A stretch of DNA of 64,000 bases, taken from positions 930,001 through 994,000 of the forward strand of contig NZ_JBGCUO010000001.1 in the NCBI RefSeq assembly GCF_041102775.1, read 5' to 3'. Every line of letters starts with the position of its first letter. Position 1 is the first letter of the stretch. This document shows positions 44,072 to 52,995 of this stretch, in pieces. The notes below the pieces were generated by a model. It was not told the DNA's origin and did not search any database. It saw only the letters and a list, made by a program, of their open reading frames with translations. The DNA comes from Alcanivorax sp. REN37. Lineage in GTDB: Bacteria; Pseudomonadota; Gammaproteobacteria; Pseudomonadales; Alcanivoracaceae. The position numbers and the translations under genes were made by a program.

Positions 44072-45691
44072 ATGACCTCTCGTTTCCTGACGCTGGAAGG
44101 CGTCTCGCTGTCGCTGCCCGATGGTCGGGTGGTGTTTTCTAATCTCAACGAAACCTTTGACGCTCGGCCCACCGGGTTGGTCGGTCGCAACGGCGTGGGC
44201 AAGACGCTGCTGGCGCAGGTGTTGGCCGGCCGTTTGGCGCCCAGCGCCGGGCGCTGCCTGCGCTCCGGCCCGGTGCATTACCTGGCCCAGCAGGTGATGC
44301 CGGCCGCCGGCGCGCGGGTGGCTGATCTGGCTGGGGCAGCACCGGTGCTGGCAGCGTTGGCTCGCATCGAAGCCGGGGGCTGCGCGGCGGACGATTTCGA
44401 CTGCATCGGCGACCGCTGGGACATGGCCCAGCGACTGCAGCGGGCGCTGGAGAGCGCTGGCCTTGGCCATCTTGACGCCGCCACCCCCGTCGCCCGCCTC
44501 AGCGGCGGTGAGGCGATGCGTGTGAGTCTGGCCGGCGCCATGTTGTCAGACGCCGATTTCCTGATTCTGGATGAACCCAGCAACCATCTGGATGCCCGCC
44601 ATCGCGCGGCATTGATCGCGCAATTGCAGCAATGGCCGCGTGGGTTGGTGGTGGTCAGTCATGACCGTGCCTTGCTGGCGGGCATGGCGCGCACGGTGGA
44701 ACTGTCCGCCGTTGGTCTGCGCAGCTATGGCGGTGGCTATGCGCTCTATGCCGCGCAGCAAACCGCCGAGCGCGAGCAGGCATTGGCTGAGCTTGAGCGT
44801 CTCAAACGCGAGCGCCAGCAGGGCGAGTACGCGCTGCGCCAACAGCAGGAACGCCAGCAGCGGCGTGAGGCGCGCGGAGAGCGGCACGGCAAGCACGGCA
44901 ACCAAGCCAAGATCCTGCTGGATCGGCAGAAGGAGCGCAGCCAAGCCAGTGCCGGCAAGTTGCAGCTGCAGCTCGAGCGCCAGCACGGCGAACTGCATGC
45001 GCAGGTGCGCGACGCGGCGCAGCGGGTTCTACCGGAACAGGCGATTCACCTGCATCCGCCTGCCGTTGCCGAGCACCGCCGCCGGCACGTGGCGGTGCTT
45101 GAGCGGGTGCAGCTGCCACATCTGCCAGCTGCCACCTGCCGGGTCGACCTAACGCTGCAGGGCGGCCAGCGCATAGCGGTGGTGGGGGATAACGGCAGCG
45201 GCAAATCGACGCTGTTAAAAGTGCTGGCCGGGCAGCTGCAGCCCTTGGCGGGTGAGTGTCGGGTGGTGGCCGAATGCCATTATCTCGACCAGCATTTGGC
45301 GCTGCTCGACCCCGCGCAGACGGTGCTGGCCCAGGCGGCAGCCGCGGCGCCTACGCTCAGCGATGCCGAGTTGCGCATGCGCCTGGCGCAGCTTGGGCTG
45401 GATGCGGATCGGATCACGGTACCGAGTGGCCAGCTCAGCGGCGGCGAGCGGCTCAAAGCGGCGCTGGCGATCCTGCTGTACAGCGATCCGCCCCCGCAAC
45501 TGCTGTTGCTCGATGAACCCAGCAACCACCTCGATCTGCCGTCACTGGAGGCGCTAGAAGAGCTGTTGCGCGGCTACCGCGGCGCCTTAGTGGTGGTGTC
45601 CCATGACCACTATTTCCTCCAGCGCTTGGCGCTGACCGATTGCTTGCGCGTGAGCGCGCAAGGTTGGCAATGGGAGCCGTGGCAGGGTTGA
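44072..45691 (+). CDS. ABC-F family ATPase
   Basis: A 539-aa protein with ATG 44072 preceded by GGAG. Two ABC domains lack membrane segments. NBD1 has GRNGVGKT, LSGGEAMRVSLAGA and FLILDEPSNHLD; NBD2 has GDNGSGKST, LSGGERLKAALAIL and LLLLDEPSNHLD. A long charged coiled-coil linker (REQALAELERLKRERQQGEYALRQQQERQQRREARGER) joins them. ABC-F proteins act on the ribosome as translation factors; some give antibiotic resistance. The subfamily (Uup, EttA, YheS or YbiT) was not resolved. There is no obvious operon partner. Confidence 0.9.
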   Translation: MTSRFLTLEGVSLSLPDGRVVFSNLNETFDARPTGLVGRNGVGKTLLAQVLAGRLAPSAGRCLRSGPVHYLAQQVMPAAGARVADLAGAAPVLAALARIEAGGCAADDFDCIGDRWDMAQRLQRALESAGLGHLDAATPVARLSGGEAMRVSLAGAMLSDADFLILDEPSNHLDARHRAALIAQLQQWPRGLVVVSHDRALLAGMARTVELSAVGLRSYGGGYALYAAQQTAEREQALAELERLKRERQQGEYALRQQQERQQRREARGERHGKHGNQAKILLDRQKERSQASAGKLQLQLERQHGELHAQVRDAAQRVLPEQAIHLHPPAVAEHRRRHVAVLERVQLPHLPAATCRVDLTLQGGQRIAVVGDNGSGKSTLLKVLAGQLQPLAGECRVVAECHYLDQHLALLDPAQTVLAQAAAAAPTLSDAELRMRLAQLGLDADRITVPSGQLSGGERLKAALAILLYSDPPPQLLLLDEPSNHLDLPSLEALEELLRGYRGALVVVSHDHYFLQRLALTDCLRVSAQGWQWEPWQG

Positions 45692-45880
45692 TGGGGCGAG
45701 GTTGTTAGGCGCAAGCAACGCGGGGACTCGTGCTCACCTAAACGATTGCTGTCGGCAGTGCCGACAGTGTGTGCCCCCGTTCCCCGATGCACTCAGCGTG
45801 CGCGTAAGCGGCAGATGTGGAGCCGCGGCACGCCGTTATTGCTGCGCCGCAGTGACGCACTGGAGCGGCTACTAAACGGT

Positions 45881-46675
45881 TCAGCCTGCGGCCAGCACCT
45901 GCTCGACTAATGCGGCGGCCAGGTTAGTCACCGCTTGCGCCTGTCCGCGCCAGTCATCTTCCAACTCGCCAAGGTATTCACGCCGCGCCTGCTCCAGCAG
46001 CGCAGCGTGCGCCGGCGTCAGTGTGGTGGCGGCCCAGCGCGCGGCAGCGTCCTTGGCAATGAAACCGCGGTGGCGGGCGGTATAGGCCATGCGCGCCAAG
46101 GTCAGCAGGACATTGCGGGTGTCGTCCAGCAGCGCCGCGTCGAGCGCCGGGATCAACTCTCGCAATGCCCGCTGCTGATGGTGTGCCGGAATGGGCGCGA
46201 TCAGCTGTGCCAGTGCCGGGCCGTACAAGGATTGCGATTGCTCGCGCGCTTGCGCCAACAGCAGACAGTACTCCGGGTCGCGGTGCGGCAGCGGCAAAGC
46301 GCCAGCCTCAAACTCCCCACGCAGCCACTCGCCGTAAAGATAGTCGACCGTGGTCGGCCAGCTGTGGTGGTCGAGCGTCGGCGCCGCACAGACCACCAGC
46401 TCTAGGCAGCGCGGTCCCGGCGTCGGCGCTGGATACTTCTCCGATAGCTTCAACAGCGCGTCCGTGAGTGCCCGTCGCTGGGGCTGATCCAGTGACTGTT
46501 GGGTGACGGCCAGAACATCGATATCACTGTGCCGCTGCAAGCCGCCAGCGACCCAGGAGCCGTGAACTGACACCGCCAGCAGTTGCGTGCCGAGTAGCGA
46601 TTGCAACAGCGTCAGTACGGACTGCAGTTGCGCGTGGTCACAGTGGTTGGGCTGCGGCAAGGAAAGTGTCCTCAA
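45881..46675 (-). CDS. AadA-like nucleotidyltransferase
   Basis: Up to 264 aa. VSVHGSWVAGGLQRHSDIDVLAVT is the nucleotidyltransferase GS...DxD motif in the form used by aminoglycoside 3''/9-adenylyltransferases (AadA). The C-terminal part matches the helical AadA domain (RELIPALDAALLDDTRNVLLTLARMAYT). Only TTG starts are available: 46675 or, with AGGA about 8 nt upstream, 46660. It is a chromosomal homologue, not a cassette (no attC or integron genes), so resistance activity is unproven. It lies upstream of a bidirectional terminator next to ychF. Confidence 0.78.
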   Translation of the reverse strand: MRTLSLPQPNHCDHAQLQSVLTLLQSLLGTQLLAVSVHGSWVAGGLQRHSDIDVLAVTQQSLDQPQRRALTDALLKLSEKYPAPTPGPRCLELVVCAAPTLDHHSWPTTVDYLYGEWLRGEFEAGALPLPHRDPEYCLLLAQAREQSQSLYGPALAQLIAPIPAHHQQRALRELIPALDAALLDDTRNVLLTLARMAYTARHRGFIAKDAAARWAATTLTPAHAALLEQARREYLGELEDDWRGQAQAVTNLAAALVEQVLAAG

Positions 46676-46819
46676 GGTGATGGGAGTCCATTACCGAATG
46701 CTGACAAGGAGCGCGCGCGGGCTCAACCGTGACGGCCTGTCGGTAGCGATCTGGCCAGGTGCCAACGCGTACGGTAAAAAAGCTGCCCGCGATGGCGGTA
46801 ATGCCGTTGCGGGGGCAGT

Positions 46820-46848
46820 AAAAAAGCCCTGCAGGGCAGGGCTTTTTT
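46820..46848. terminator. Terminator after ychF
   Basis: AAAAAAGCCCTGC and GCAGGGCTTTTTT form a perfect 13-bp stem with a 3-nt loop. It lies 28 bp beyond the ychF stop and terminates minus-strand transcription. Confidence 0.9.
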
Positions 46849-46875
46849 TGGGTGGGCTGGTCGGCCTAATCTGGC

Positions 46876-47967
46876 TCAGTTGTTGAACAGGAAGTTCAGC
46901 ACATCACCATCTTTCACCACGTACTCTTTGCCTTCCGCGCGCATCTTGCCGGCTTCCTTGGCGCCGCTTTCACCCTTGTAATGGATGAAATCGTCGTAGG
47001 CGATGGTCTGGGCGCGGATGAAGCCTTTCTCGAAATCGGTGTGAATCACGCCCGCGGCTTTCGGCGCGGTGTCGCCGACGCGGATGGTCCAAGCGCGTAC
47101 TTCCTTCACCCCGGCGGTGAAGTAGGTTTGCAGGCCAAGCAGTTGGTAGCCGGCGCGGATGACGCGGTTCAGGCCCGGTTCGTCCATGCCGAGATCCGCC
47201 ATGAACTCAGCGCGTTCGTCATCGTCCAGCTCGGCGATGTCGGCTTCGATCTTGGCGCAGATCGGCACCACGTTGGCGCCTTCGCTGGCGGCCAGTTCAC
47301 GCACCGCCTCCAGCAGCGGGTTGTCCTCGAAACCGTCCTCGGCCACGTTGGCGATGTACATGGTCGGCTTCAGCGTCAGCAGGTTGAACGAGCGCAGCGC
47401 TTTGCGCTCGTCGTCGTCCAGTGCCACGCTGCGCGCCGGGCGGCCGTCGTGCAGTGCCGGCAGCAGTTTTTCCAGCACCACCACCAGTTTGGCGGCGTCT
47501 TTGTCTTGGCCCTTGGCGGACTTCTGCGCGCGCAATAGGGCCTTTTCCACCGACTCCATATCGGCCAGAGCCAGTTCAGTGTTGATGGTTTCGATGTCCG
47601 CCAGCGGCGCGACCTTGCCGGAGACGTGGATGATGTTGTCGTCCACGAAGCAGCGCACCACGTGGGCGATGGCGTCGGTTTCACGGATGTTGGCGAGGAA
47701 CTTGTTGCCCAGGCCTTCGCCCTGAGACGCACCGGCCACCAGACCGGCAATATCAACAAACTCCATGGTCGCCGGCAGCACCCGCTCCGGTTTCACGATC
47801 GCGGCCAGGGCATCCAGACGGGCATCCGGAACCGGCACCATGCCGGTGTTCGGCTCGATGGTGCAGAACGGGAAGTTCTGCGCTTCGATCCCGGCTTGGG
47901 TGAGGGCGTTGAAGAGGGTGGACTTGCCCACGTTTGGCAAGCCGACGATGCCACATTTGAACCCCAT
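46876..47967 (-). CDS. ychF: Redox-regulated ATPase YchF
   Basis: A 363-aa protein, the standard YchF length; ATG 47967 is chosen over the 13-residue longer frame. [16 protein letters not shown] (residues 9-24) is the P-loop of the Obg/YchF family, and [45 protein letters not shown] and the C-terminal TGS domain ([51 protein letters not shown]) are near-universal. It hydrolyses ATP, binds ribosomes and acts as a stress-response regulator. In many Gammaproteobacteria pth lies upstream of ychF; here the upstream neighbour is a divergent glutathione-transferase-like gene. Confidence 0.97.
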   Translation of the reverse strand: MGFKCGIVGLPNVGKSTLFNALTQAGIEAQNFPFCTIEPNTGMVPVPDARLDALAAIVKPERVLPATMEFVDIAGLVAGASQGEGLGNKFLANIRETDAIAHVVRCFVDDNIIHVSGKVAPLADIETINTELALADMESVEKALLRAQKSAKGQDKDAAKLVVVLEKLLPALHDGRPARSVALDDDERKALRSFNLLTLKPTMYIANVAEDGFEDNPLLEAVRELAASEGANVVPICAKIEADIAELDDDERAEFMADLGMDEPGLNRVIRAGYQLLGLQTYFTAGVKEVRAWTIRVGDTAPKAAGVIHTDFEKGFIRAQTIAYDDFIHYKGESGAKEAGKMRAEGKEYVVKDGDVLNFLFNN

Positions 47968-48145
47968 GGTGCGTACTCCAGTCAGGCAGGCGTGCAAAGG
48001 CGGCAATGCTACAGGATGGCCCGCTGGAAGCCCACTGGCGGCGCGGTGTTGGCTGCACCGACCGGGCCGCCAGGCGCGCTTGTCGTGGCGCCGGCGGGGC
48101 GCCCGATTAGACTGAGCGCTGGCTTGGGTAAGTGAGTGGTTTGAG

Positions 48146-48892
48146 ATGTCACAGGCGCGTGTGCTGTATCAGTTTCCGTTGTCGCACTACTGCGAAAAAG
48201 CCCGTTGGGTGCTGGATTTCAAGGGGCTGTCTTGCCAGCCACGCAATCTGTTGCCGGGACCGCACCGGGTGTTCACCCGAGTGCGGGCGGCGATCGACAC
48301 TTTGCCGCTGCTGCATGATGGCCAGCGCTGGGTCGGTGATTCCACCCGCATTGCCTACTACCTCGATAAGTACTATCCGCAACCAGCGCTATTGCCGGCG
48401 GACGCGGAACTGCGCCGCACGGTGATCGAGCTGGAGCAGCAATATGACCGCCTCGGTGTGGCGGTGCGGCGCTGGATGTTCGGCGAAGTGCTCGGCAGCG
48501 AAACGGTGGCGCAGGCGCTGCTGGGGCCATACCGGCTGCCGGCGCTGGCGCGGCGCTGGTACCGGCCGGTGCTGGAGCGCGGCATCCGTCTACTGTACCG
48601 CGTCACACCCACCGAACAGCGACGTGCGCTGGAGCGTATTGAGCAGGGTTTGGCGGCGCTGGAAGCTCGGTTGCCGGAGCAGGGCGACGGCTATCTAGTC
48701 GGTGATCGATTGACGTTGGCGGACATCACCGCAGCCGCGTTGTTGGCACCACTGGTGGCGGCGCCGGGCACGCCGTGGGAAGGGTGGCATCAGGATCCGA
48801 CGCTGCCGGCCTCGTTCCGTAATCAACTGCAAGCCTTCCGCAGTCGGCCGGCCGGGCAGTGGGTGCTGCGCCGTTACCAGCAGGATCGCTAG
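48146..48892 (+). CDS. Glutathione S-transferase family protein
   Basis: A 248-aa protein starting at ATG 48146. [26 protein letters not shown] is the thioredoxin-fold N-terminal domain with SxYCxKAR, and [28 protein letters not shown] carries the DS glutathione-binding motif. The C-terminal helical domain includes [20 protein letters not shown]. It probably conjugates or reduces electrophiles using glutathione. It is divergent from ychF and followed by a terminator. Confidence 0.88.
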   Translation: MSQARVLYQFPLSHYCEKARWVLDFKGLSCQPRNLLPGPHRVFTRVRAAIDTLPLLHDGQRWVGDSTRIAYYLDKYYPQPALLPADAELRRTVIELEQQYDRLGVAVRRWMFGEVLGSETVAQALLGPYRLPALARRWYRPVLERGIRLLYRVTPTEQRRALERIEQGLAALEARLPEQGDGYLVGDRLTLADITAAALLAPLVAAPGTPWEGWHQDPTLPASFRNQLQAFRSRPAGQWVLRRYQQDR

Positions 48893-48910
48893 CGCCGCCG
48901 CCGCTGAAAG

Positions 48911-48935
48911 AACGCCGCCTTCGGGCGGCGTTTTT
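48911..48935. terminator. Terminator between the GST and lipoprotein genes
   Basis: AACGCCGCC-TTCG-GGCGGCGTT with a T5 tail, a classic UUCG tetraloop terminator. It can serve both convergent genes. Confidence 0.9.
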
Positions 48936-48952
48936 GTTGCTGTACGCGGCGC

Positions 48953-49696
48953 TCAGCAGATATCGGGTGTCGGTTTGCCGGTGAACCAGCCTCGCACATG
49001 GGCGCTGCTACAGCCCACCGCCCACACCGCCGTAATGGTGACCACCATCAGCGTGGCGCCGGCGATAATCAGCGTGCCGTCGGCCAATGCCAGCACCGGA
49101 CTGGTGGCAGTGCGGGTGGCGGCGCGGCCGCGACCGGGCTCCAGGTACACCCACAGATGGCTCGGATGCGCCAACGCTTCCGGGACCTGCACGCCGCTAC
49201 TCTGGTAGCGGCGCCCGCTGAGTTCGAAATGTTGCTGCAACGGTGACGGTTCCGGCTCCGAGCTGGTCGGCAGCGTGGGCAACACCAGTTCGGTCGACAG
49301 TCGCGCCAGTGCGTTGGCCGGCATCGGTGGTTTTGGCTGCGAGCGGGTTGGAGTGTCGTGGAGCGTCTTGGTCACCCGCGGCGTTTGGACCGGTATCAAT
49401 GACAGCGTGATGTGGCTGCGGCCCCGGCGGTCCACGTCCATGCGCGACAGCCGCATGTGTTCCGGGCGCGGCGGATTGCGCAGCCGCTCAGCCAGTTCTG
49501 GATCAATATCGAGCACATAATCGGCATCGCCAGTCAGCAGCACCAGTTGGCTGCGGTCGGCGCTGATCAGCAGGCCAGTCAGTCTTTCTTCCCGCGTGCC
49601 GTAACCCAGTTTTTCATCGGTCCAGTTCTGTAACGGACCCTGGCAGCCGGTGAGCAGCAACAATCCTGCCCACCACAGTACCCACCTGATTCCCAT
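48953..49696 (-). CDS. Putative lipoprotein of unknown function
   Basis: A 247-aa protein. ATG 49696 has GGAGA 7 nt upstream. The N-terminal signal ends in lipobox LTGC (residues ~16-19). The body is Pro/Arg/Thr-rich, with LTGLLISADRSQLVLLTGDADYVLD near the start. A hydrophobic C-terminal segment (TLIIAGATLMVVTITAVWAVG) is a probable membrane helix. No family is recognised. It is convergent with the GST gene and divergent from phoD. Confidence 0.75.
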   Translation of the reverse strand: MGIRWVLWWAGLLLLTGCQGPLQNWTDEKLGYGTREERLTGLLISADRSQLVLLTGDADYVLDIDPELAERLRNPPRPEHMRLSRMDVDRRGRSHITLSLIPVQTPRVTKTLHDTPTRSQPKPPMPANALARLSTELVLPTLPTSSEPEPSPLQQHFELSGRRYQSSGVQVPEALAHPSHLWVYLEPGRGRAATRTATSPVLALADGTLIIAGATLMVVTITAVWAVGCSSAHVRGWFTGKPTPDIC

Positions 49697-50012
49697 GCGC
49701 CGATCTCCGCCGAAAGTGGCGGCAGTGTACCCCGATCGGTCACTGTCATCGCGCCGTAACGGGCGCTTGTTACAAATCCACCCGTGTGCCGCCAAGGCCA
49801 CCTGCGATGGCTGCTAATGCGTTGCTGAAAATGCGGTTTCGGGTTACGCATCGTCAACAATTCTAGTACTTTCGTGCGATTATAAGTCGTTGACTCCCCT
49901 ATAGAATTTCCTCCTGCCGGGTTTGTTTTCACTAAATTGAAACGTCCCTGACCGATAACAAGGCGCCTATTTTCCGTTGCGCTGATTCTCGACATAAAAA
50001 AGGAGGTCGCGG
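49697..50012. other. Divergent regulatory region between the lipoprotein and phoD genes
   Basis: A gene-free stretch of about 315 bp. It holds a Pho-box-like site; the region 49850-49960 is AT-rich and could contain further promoters. Nothing else is seen. Confidence 0.5.
49743..49760 (+). promoter_or_regulatory. Pho-box-like site upstream of the phosphatase operon
   Basis: CTGTCAT-CGCG-CCGTAAC matches the PhoB direct repeat (CTGTCAT-N4-CTGTAAC) in 13 of 14 core bases. A TACAAA lies 10 nt downstream, where a PhoB-dependent -10 would be. The start codon of phoD is ~250 bp further on, so a long leader would be needed. Confidence 0.5.
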
Positions 50013-51707
50013 GTGAAACGTCGTGACTTTATTAAGGGCTCGGCTATGGCCGGCCTGTCCCTGGGCCTGTTGTCGGCCTGCGGGGGCGAAAGCAGCAGTG
50101 GCAATAACCTGACGCAGCCATCGCTGCCGAACATGCCCGCCTACGACGGCCCCAACCCGTTCCAGCACGGGGTGGCCAGCGGTGATCCGTGGCCGCGCCA
50201 AGTGATCCTCTGGACCCGGTTGACCGCGCCAGGGCTGGATGAAGTGCCGGTGATTGTAGAAGTGGCCACCGATCCACTGATGGTCAACGTGATCTACCAG
50301 GGTTTTGATTACGCCCGCTCGGATTCTGACTTCACCATCAAGATGGATCCGCTGCTGCCGGAGCCGGACACCACCTATTACTACCGCTTCAACAGTCTTG
50401 GTTTTTACTCGCCGCTGGGCCGCACCCGTACCAGCCCGGAGAGTGATGCGGTGGTGGACCGGGCCCGCTTCGCGCTGGTGTCCTGCTCCAACTACCCCTA
50501 TGGCTACTTCAATGCTTACCGCAAGGTGGCGCAGCGCGCGGACCTGTCGGCGGTGATCCACCTTGGTGACTACATCTACGAATACGGCCCGGGCGAGTAC
50601 GAAGACGCCAAGCTGAAGTCGCAACGGCCACTGGATCCGCCGCACCCGATCGTGACGCTGGAGGACTACCGCCGCCGTTACGCGCTCTACCGTGGCGACA
50701 TGGACCTGCAGGAGTGCCATCGCCAGCACCCGTTCATCTGTGTCTGGGATGACCACGAGGTGGCCGACAACAGCTGGCGCGAAGGCGCCGCCAACCACAA
50801 CAACGGCCAAGGCGATTACGCCGACCGCAAGCGGGCGGCGGTGCGCGCTTACCACGAGTGGATGCCGATTCGTGCGGTGCTACCGGATGATTTGGTGCGC
50901 ATCTACCGCACCTTCGACTATGGTCAGTTGCTGAGCCTGATCATGCTCGACACGCGCTTGATCGGCCGCGATCGCCAGGCGACCTTGCCGCACGAAACCC
51001 GCGATCCCAACCGCACGTTGTTGGGGCTGGAACAGGAGCGCTGGCTGTTCGATGAGATGGAGCGGTCGCAGTCCCGCGGCGCCCATTGGCACATCCTCGG
51101 TCAGCAAGTAATGATGGCGCACCTAACGCTGGGCGCGGTGATCGACAACCCCAACTGGGATGTGGGTGGCGGCATCAAGATCAACTACGACCAGTGGGAT
51201 GGCTATTATCACAGCCGCAAAGCGGTACTCGACCGCATCGACGCGCTGGCGCTGGATAACACCGTGGTGCTCACCGGCGATATCCACAGTTCGTGGGCCT
51301 TCGACTTGAGCCCGGACCCGGGCAACCTGTTTGCCTACAACCCGTTCAATGGCGACGGCTCCAAAGCGGTGGAATTCGTAGTGCCGGCGGTCAGTTCGCC
51401 GGCGGCGCCGACCAAGGGACTGTCCGACTTGGCGTTTGCGTTCCTCTACTCCGCCAACCCGCACCTGAAATGGGTGGACCTGTTCCACCGTGGCTATGTG
51501 GTGCTCGACATCACCCCAGAACACTGCCAGGCCGACTGGTTCCACCTGAAAACGGTGCAGGAGCGCAGCAACGAAGAAACCTTTGCCCGCTCCTACCAGA
51601 CCGCCACCGGCCGCAACCGCGTCAGCCGGGTGAAGCAACCCAGCGCACCGCTGCCGAACCCGGCGCCGCTGGCCCCGCGACTGCTTGATCAGGAGGTGGT
51701 GGCATGA
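50013..51707 (+). CDS. phoD: PhoD-family alkaline phosphatase, Tat lipoprotein
   Basis: A 564-aa protein with GTG 50013 preceded by AAAGGAGG. MKRRDFIKGSAMAGLSLGLLSACGG combines a Tat motif (RRDFIKG) and a lipobox (LSAC). The PhoD signature includes HGVASGDPWPRQVILWTRLT, FALVSCSNYPYGYFNAYRKVA, IHLGDYIYEYG, WDDHEVADNSW, and the Fe/Ca-binding TGDIHSSWAFDL. It hydrolyses phosphomono- or diesters outside the cytoplasmic membrane. The stop overlaps the next gene (ATGA). Confidence 0.93.
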   Translation: MKRRDFIKGSAMAGLSLGLLSACGGESSSGNNLTQPSLPNMPAYDGPNPFQHGVASGDPWPRQVILWTRLTAPGLDEVPVIVEVATDPLMVNVIYQGFDYARSDSDFTIKMDPLLPEPDTTYYYRFNSLGFYSPLGRTRTSPESDAVVDRARFALVSCSNYPYGYFNAYRKVAQRADLSAVIHLGDYIYEYGPGEYEDAKLKSQRPLDPPHPIVTLEDYRRRYALYRGDMDLQECHRQHPFICVWDDHEVADNSWREGAANHNNGQGDYADRKRAAVRAYHEWMPIRAVLPDDLVRIYRTFDYGQLLSLIMLDTRLIGRDRQATLPHETRDPNRTLLGLEQERWLFDEMERSQSRGAHWHILGQQVMMAHLTLGAVIDNPNWDVGGGIKINYDQWDGYYHSRKAVLDRIDALALDNTVVLTGDIHSSWAFDLSPDPGNLFAYNPFNGDGSKAVEFVVPAVSSPAAPTKGLSDLAFAFLYSANPHLKWVDLFHRGYVVLDITPEHCQADWFHLKTVQERSNEETFARSYQTATGRNRVSRVKQPSAPLPNPAPLAPRLLDQEVVA

Positions 51708-52819
51708 CCATGGACCGACGTCGTTTTCTGCGTAACCTGCTGGTCAGCGGTGCTGCGGTACCGGCCTTGAGCGCCTGCGGTGGTGGCAGCAGTGGGAGCA
51801 GCACCACTCCGGGCGGTGATCAGCCGATGCTCGGCGGTGAGCGCCGGCTGCGTTTCCTCGCCATTGGCGATACCGGCACCGGTGGCGCCGGCCAGACCTA
51901 CGTGGCCAAAGCCATGGAACAGGTGATGGCGGCGCAGGGCGCGGATTTCGTGCTGGTGACCGGTGACAACCTGTATGAGGAAGGCGCCACGTCGGTGGCT
52001 GACAAAGGCTTCCTCGACAAGTTCGAGCTGCCCTACCAGAACATCGACCTGCCGTTCTTCCTCTGCCTTGGCAACCACGACAACGCCTGTACCCCGCTGG
52101 GCGGTGGCAGCTGCAACAAGCGTGGCGACTACCAGGTGGAGTACCACTATTCCGAGCAGCGCTATTCGCGCAAATGGAACATGCCGGACCGCTACTACAC
52201 CCAGGCGTTCGGCGGCACGCCGGAGCAGCCGTTCATGGAATTGTTCGTGGTGGATTCCAATCCGCTCACCAGCTTCTATGACGACCCGGACCCGGCCTAC
52301 TCCTGGCAGAACTTTGGCGAGCCGCAGCGCAAGCTGATGCAACAGTGGGTCCACAGCAGCCGTGCGCATTGGAAGATTGCCATGTCGCACGTGCCCTACG
52401 TGTCCAACGGCAAACACGGCAACGCCGGCAATCTGGATGATGGTTTGCGTTGGCTGTTCACCGGCAAGAACGCCGATGGCCGCCAGTACAAGCACTTCCT
52501 TGAAAGCTGCTTTGCCAATCAGGCTGACATGCTGTTCACCGGCCATGATCACAATATGCAGTGGTTGGAGCCGCGTCCGGCGTTGGGGCCGGCGGAGATT
52601 ATCCTCACCGGCGCCGGTGCCAAAACGGACAGCATCAAGGATGCCAAGCGCAACCCGGTGAGGTTCCAGCAGGGCGGCCAGTGTGGCTTCGTCTGGGTGG
52701 AGCTGTACGAGGAAAAAATGTGGGTGCAGTTCTACAACGTGGATCCGAAAAAAGGCCACTACGAACTGGCGTATGAGCAGGTCTGCGCCAAGCCGATCAT
52801 GGCGCCGGCGCTGGCCTGA
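51704..52819 (+). CDS. Metallophosphoesterase, Tat lipoprotein (purple acid phosphatase-like)
   Basis: A 371-aa protein starting at ATG 51704, coupled to phoD. MTMDRRRFLRNLLVSGAAVPALSACGGG has a Tat motif and lipobox. The calcineurin-like metal motifs are in order: AIGDTGTGG, TGDNLYE, LGNHD, MSHVP and FTGHDHN. This is the acid-phosphatase/tartrate-resistant type. It probably works with the phoD product to release inorganic phosphate. Shared Tat lipoprotein export suggests both act at the same envelope site. Confidence 0.92.
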   Translation: MTMDRRRFLRNLLVSGAAVPALSACGGGSSGSSTTPGGDQPMLGGERRLRFLAIGDTGTGGAGQTYVAKAMEQVMAAQGADFVLVTGDNLYEEGATSVADKGFLDKFELPYQNIDLPFFLCLGNHDNACTPLGGGSCNKRGDYQVEYHYSEQRYSRKWNMPDRYYTQAFGGTPEQPFMELFVVDSNPLTSFYDDPDPAYSWQNFGEPQRKLMQQWVHSSRAHWKIAMSHVPYVSNGKHGNAGNLDDGLRWLFTGKNADGRQYKHFLESCFANQADMLFTGHDHNMQWLEPRPALGPAEIILTGAGAKTDSIKDAKRNPVRFQQGGQCGFVWVELYEEKMWVQFYNVDPKKGHYELAYEQVCAKPIMAPALA

Positions 52820-52848
52820 TTGTTAGGCGTTAAATGCTTGAAGTGAAG

Positions 52849-52880
52849 CCGCCCCGGCCGATAGGCCGGGGCGGTTTTTT
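52849..52880 (+). terminator. Terminator after the phosphatase operon
   Basis: CCGCCCCGGCC-GATA-GGCCGGGGCGG followed by six T: a perfect 11-bp stem. Confidence 0.93.
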
Positions 52881-52995
52881 CGTTTTCGGGCGATGGGGGC
52901 AGTGGCGGTACCGGTGCGCCGGCCTGCGGTGGCGGTGTTTGCTGTGGCACCTGCCACCATTCGGCACGACATCGATCAGCGCTTGAATGGCCGCC

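Noticed and set aside
45881-46675. Integron cassette around the aadA-like gene
   Set aside because: No attC-like palindrome, integrase or second cassette; base composition matches its surroundings.
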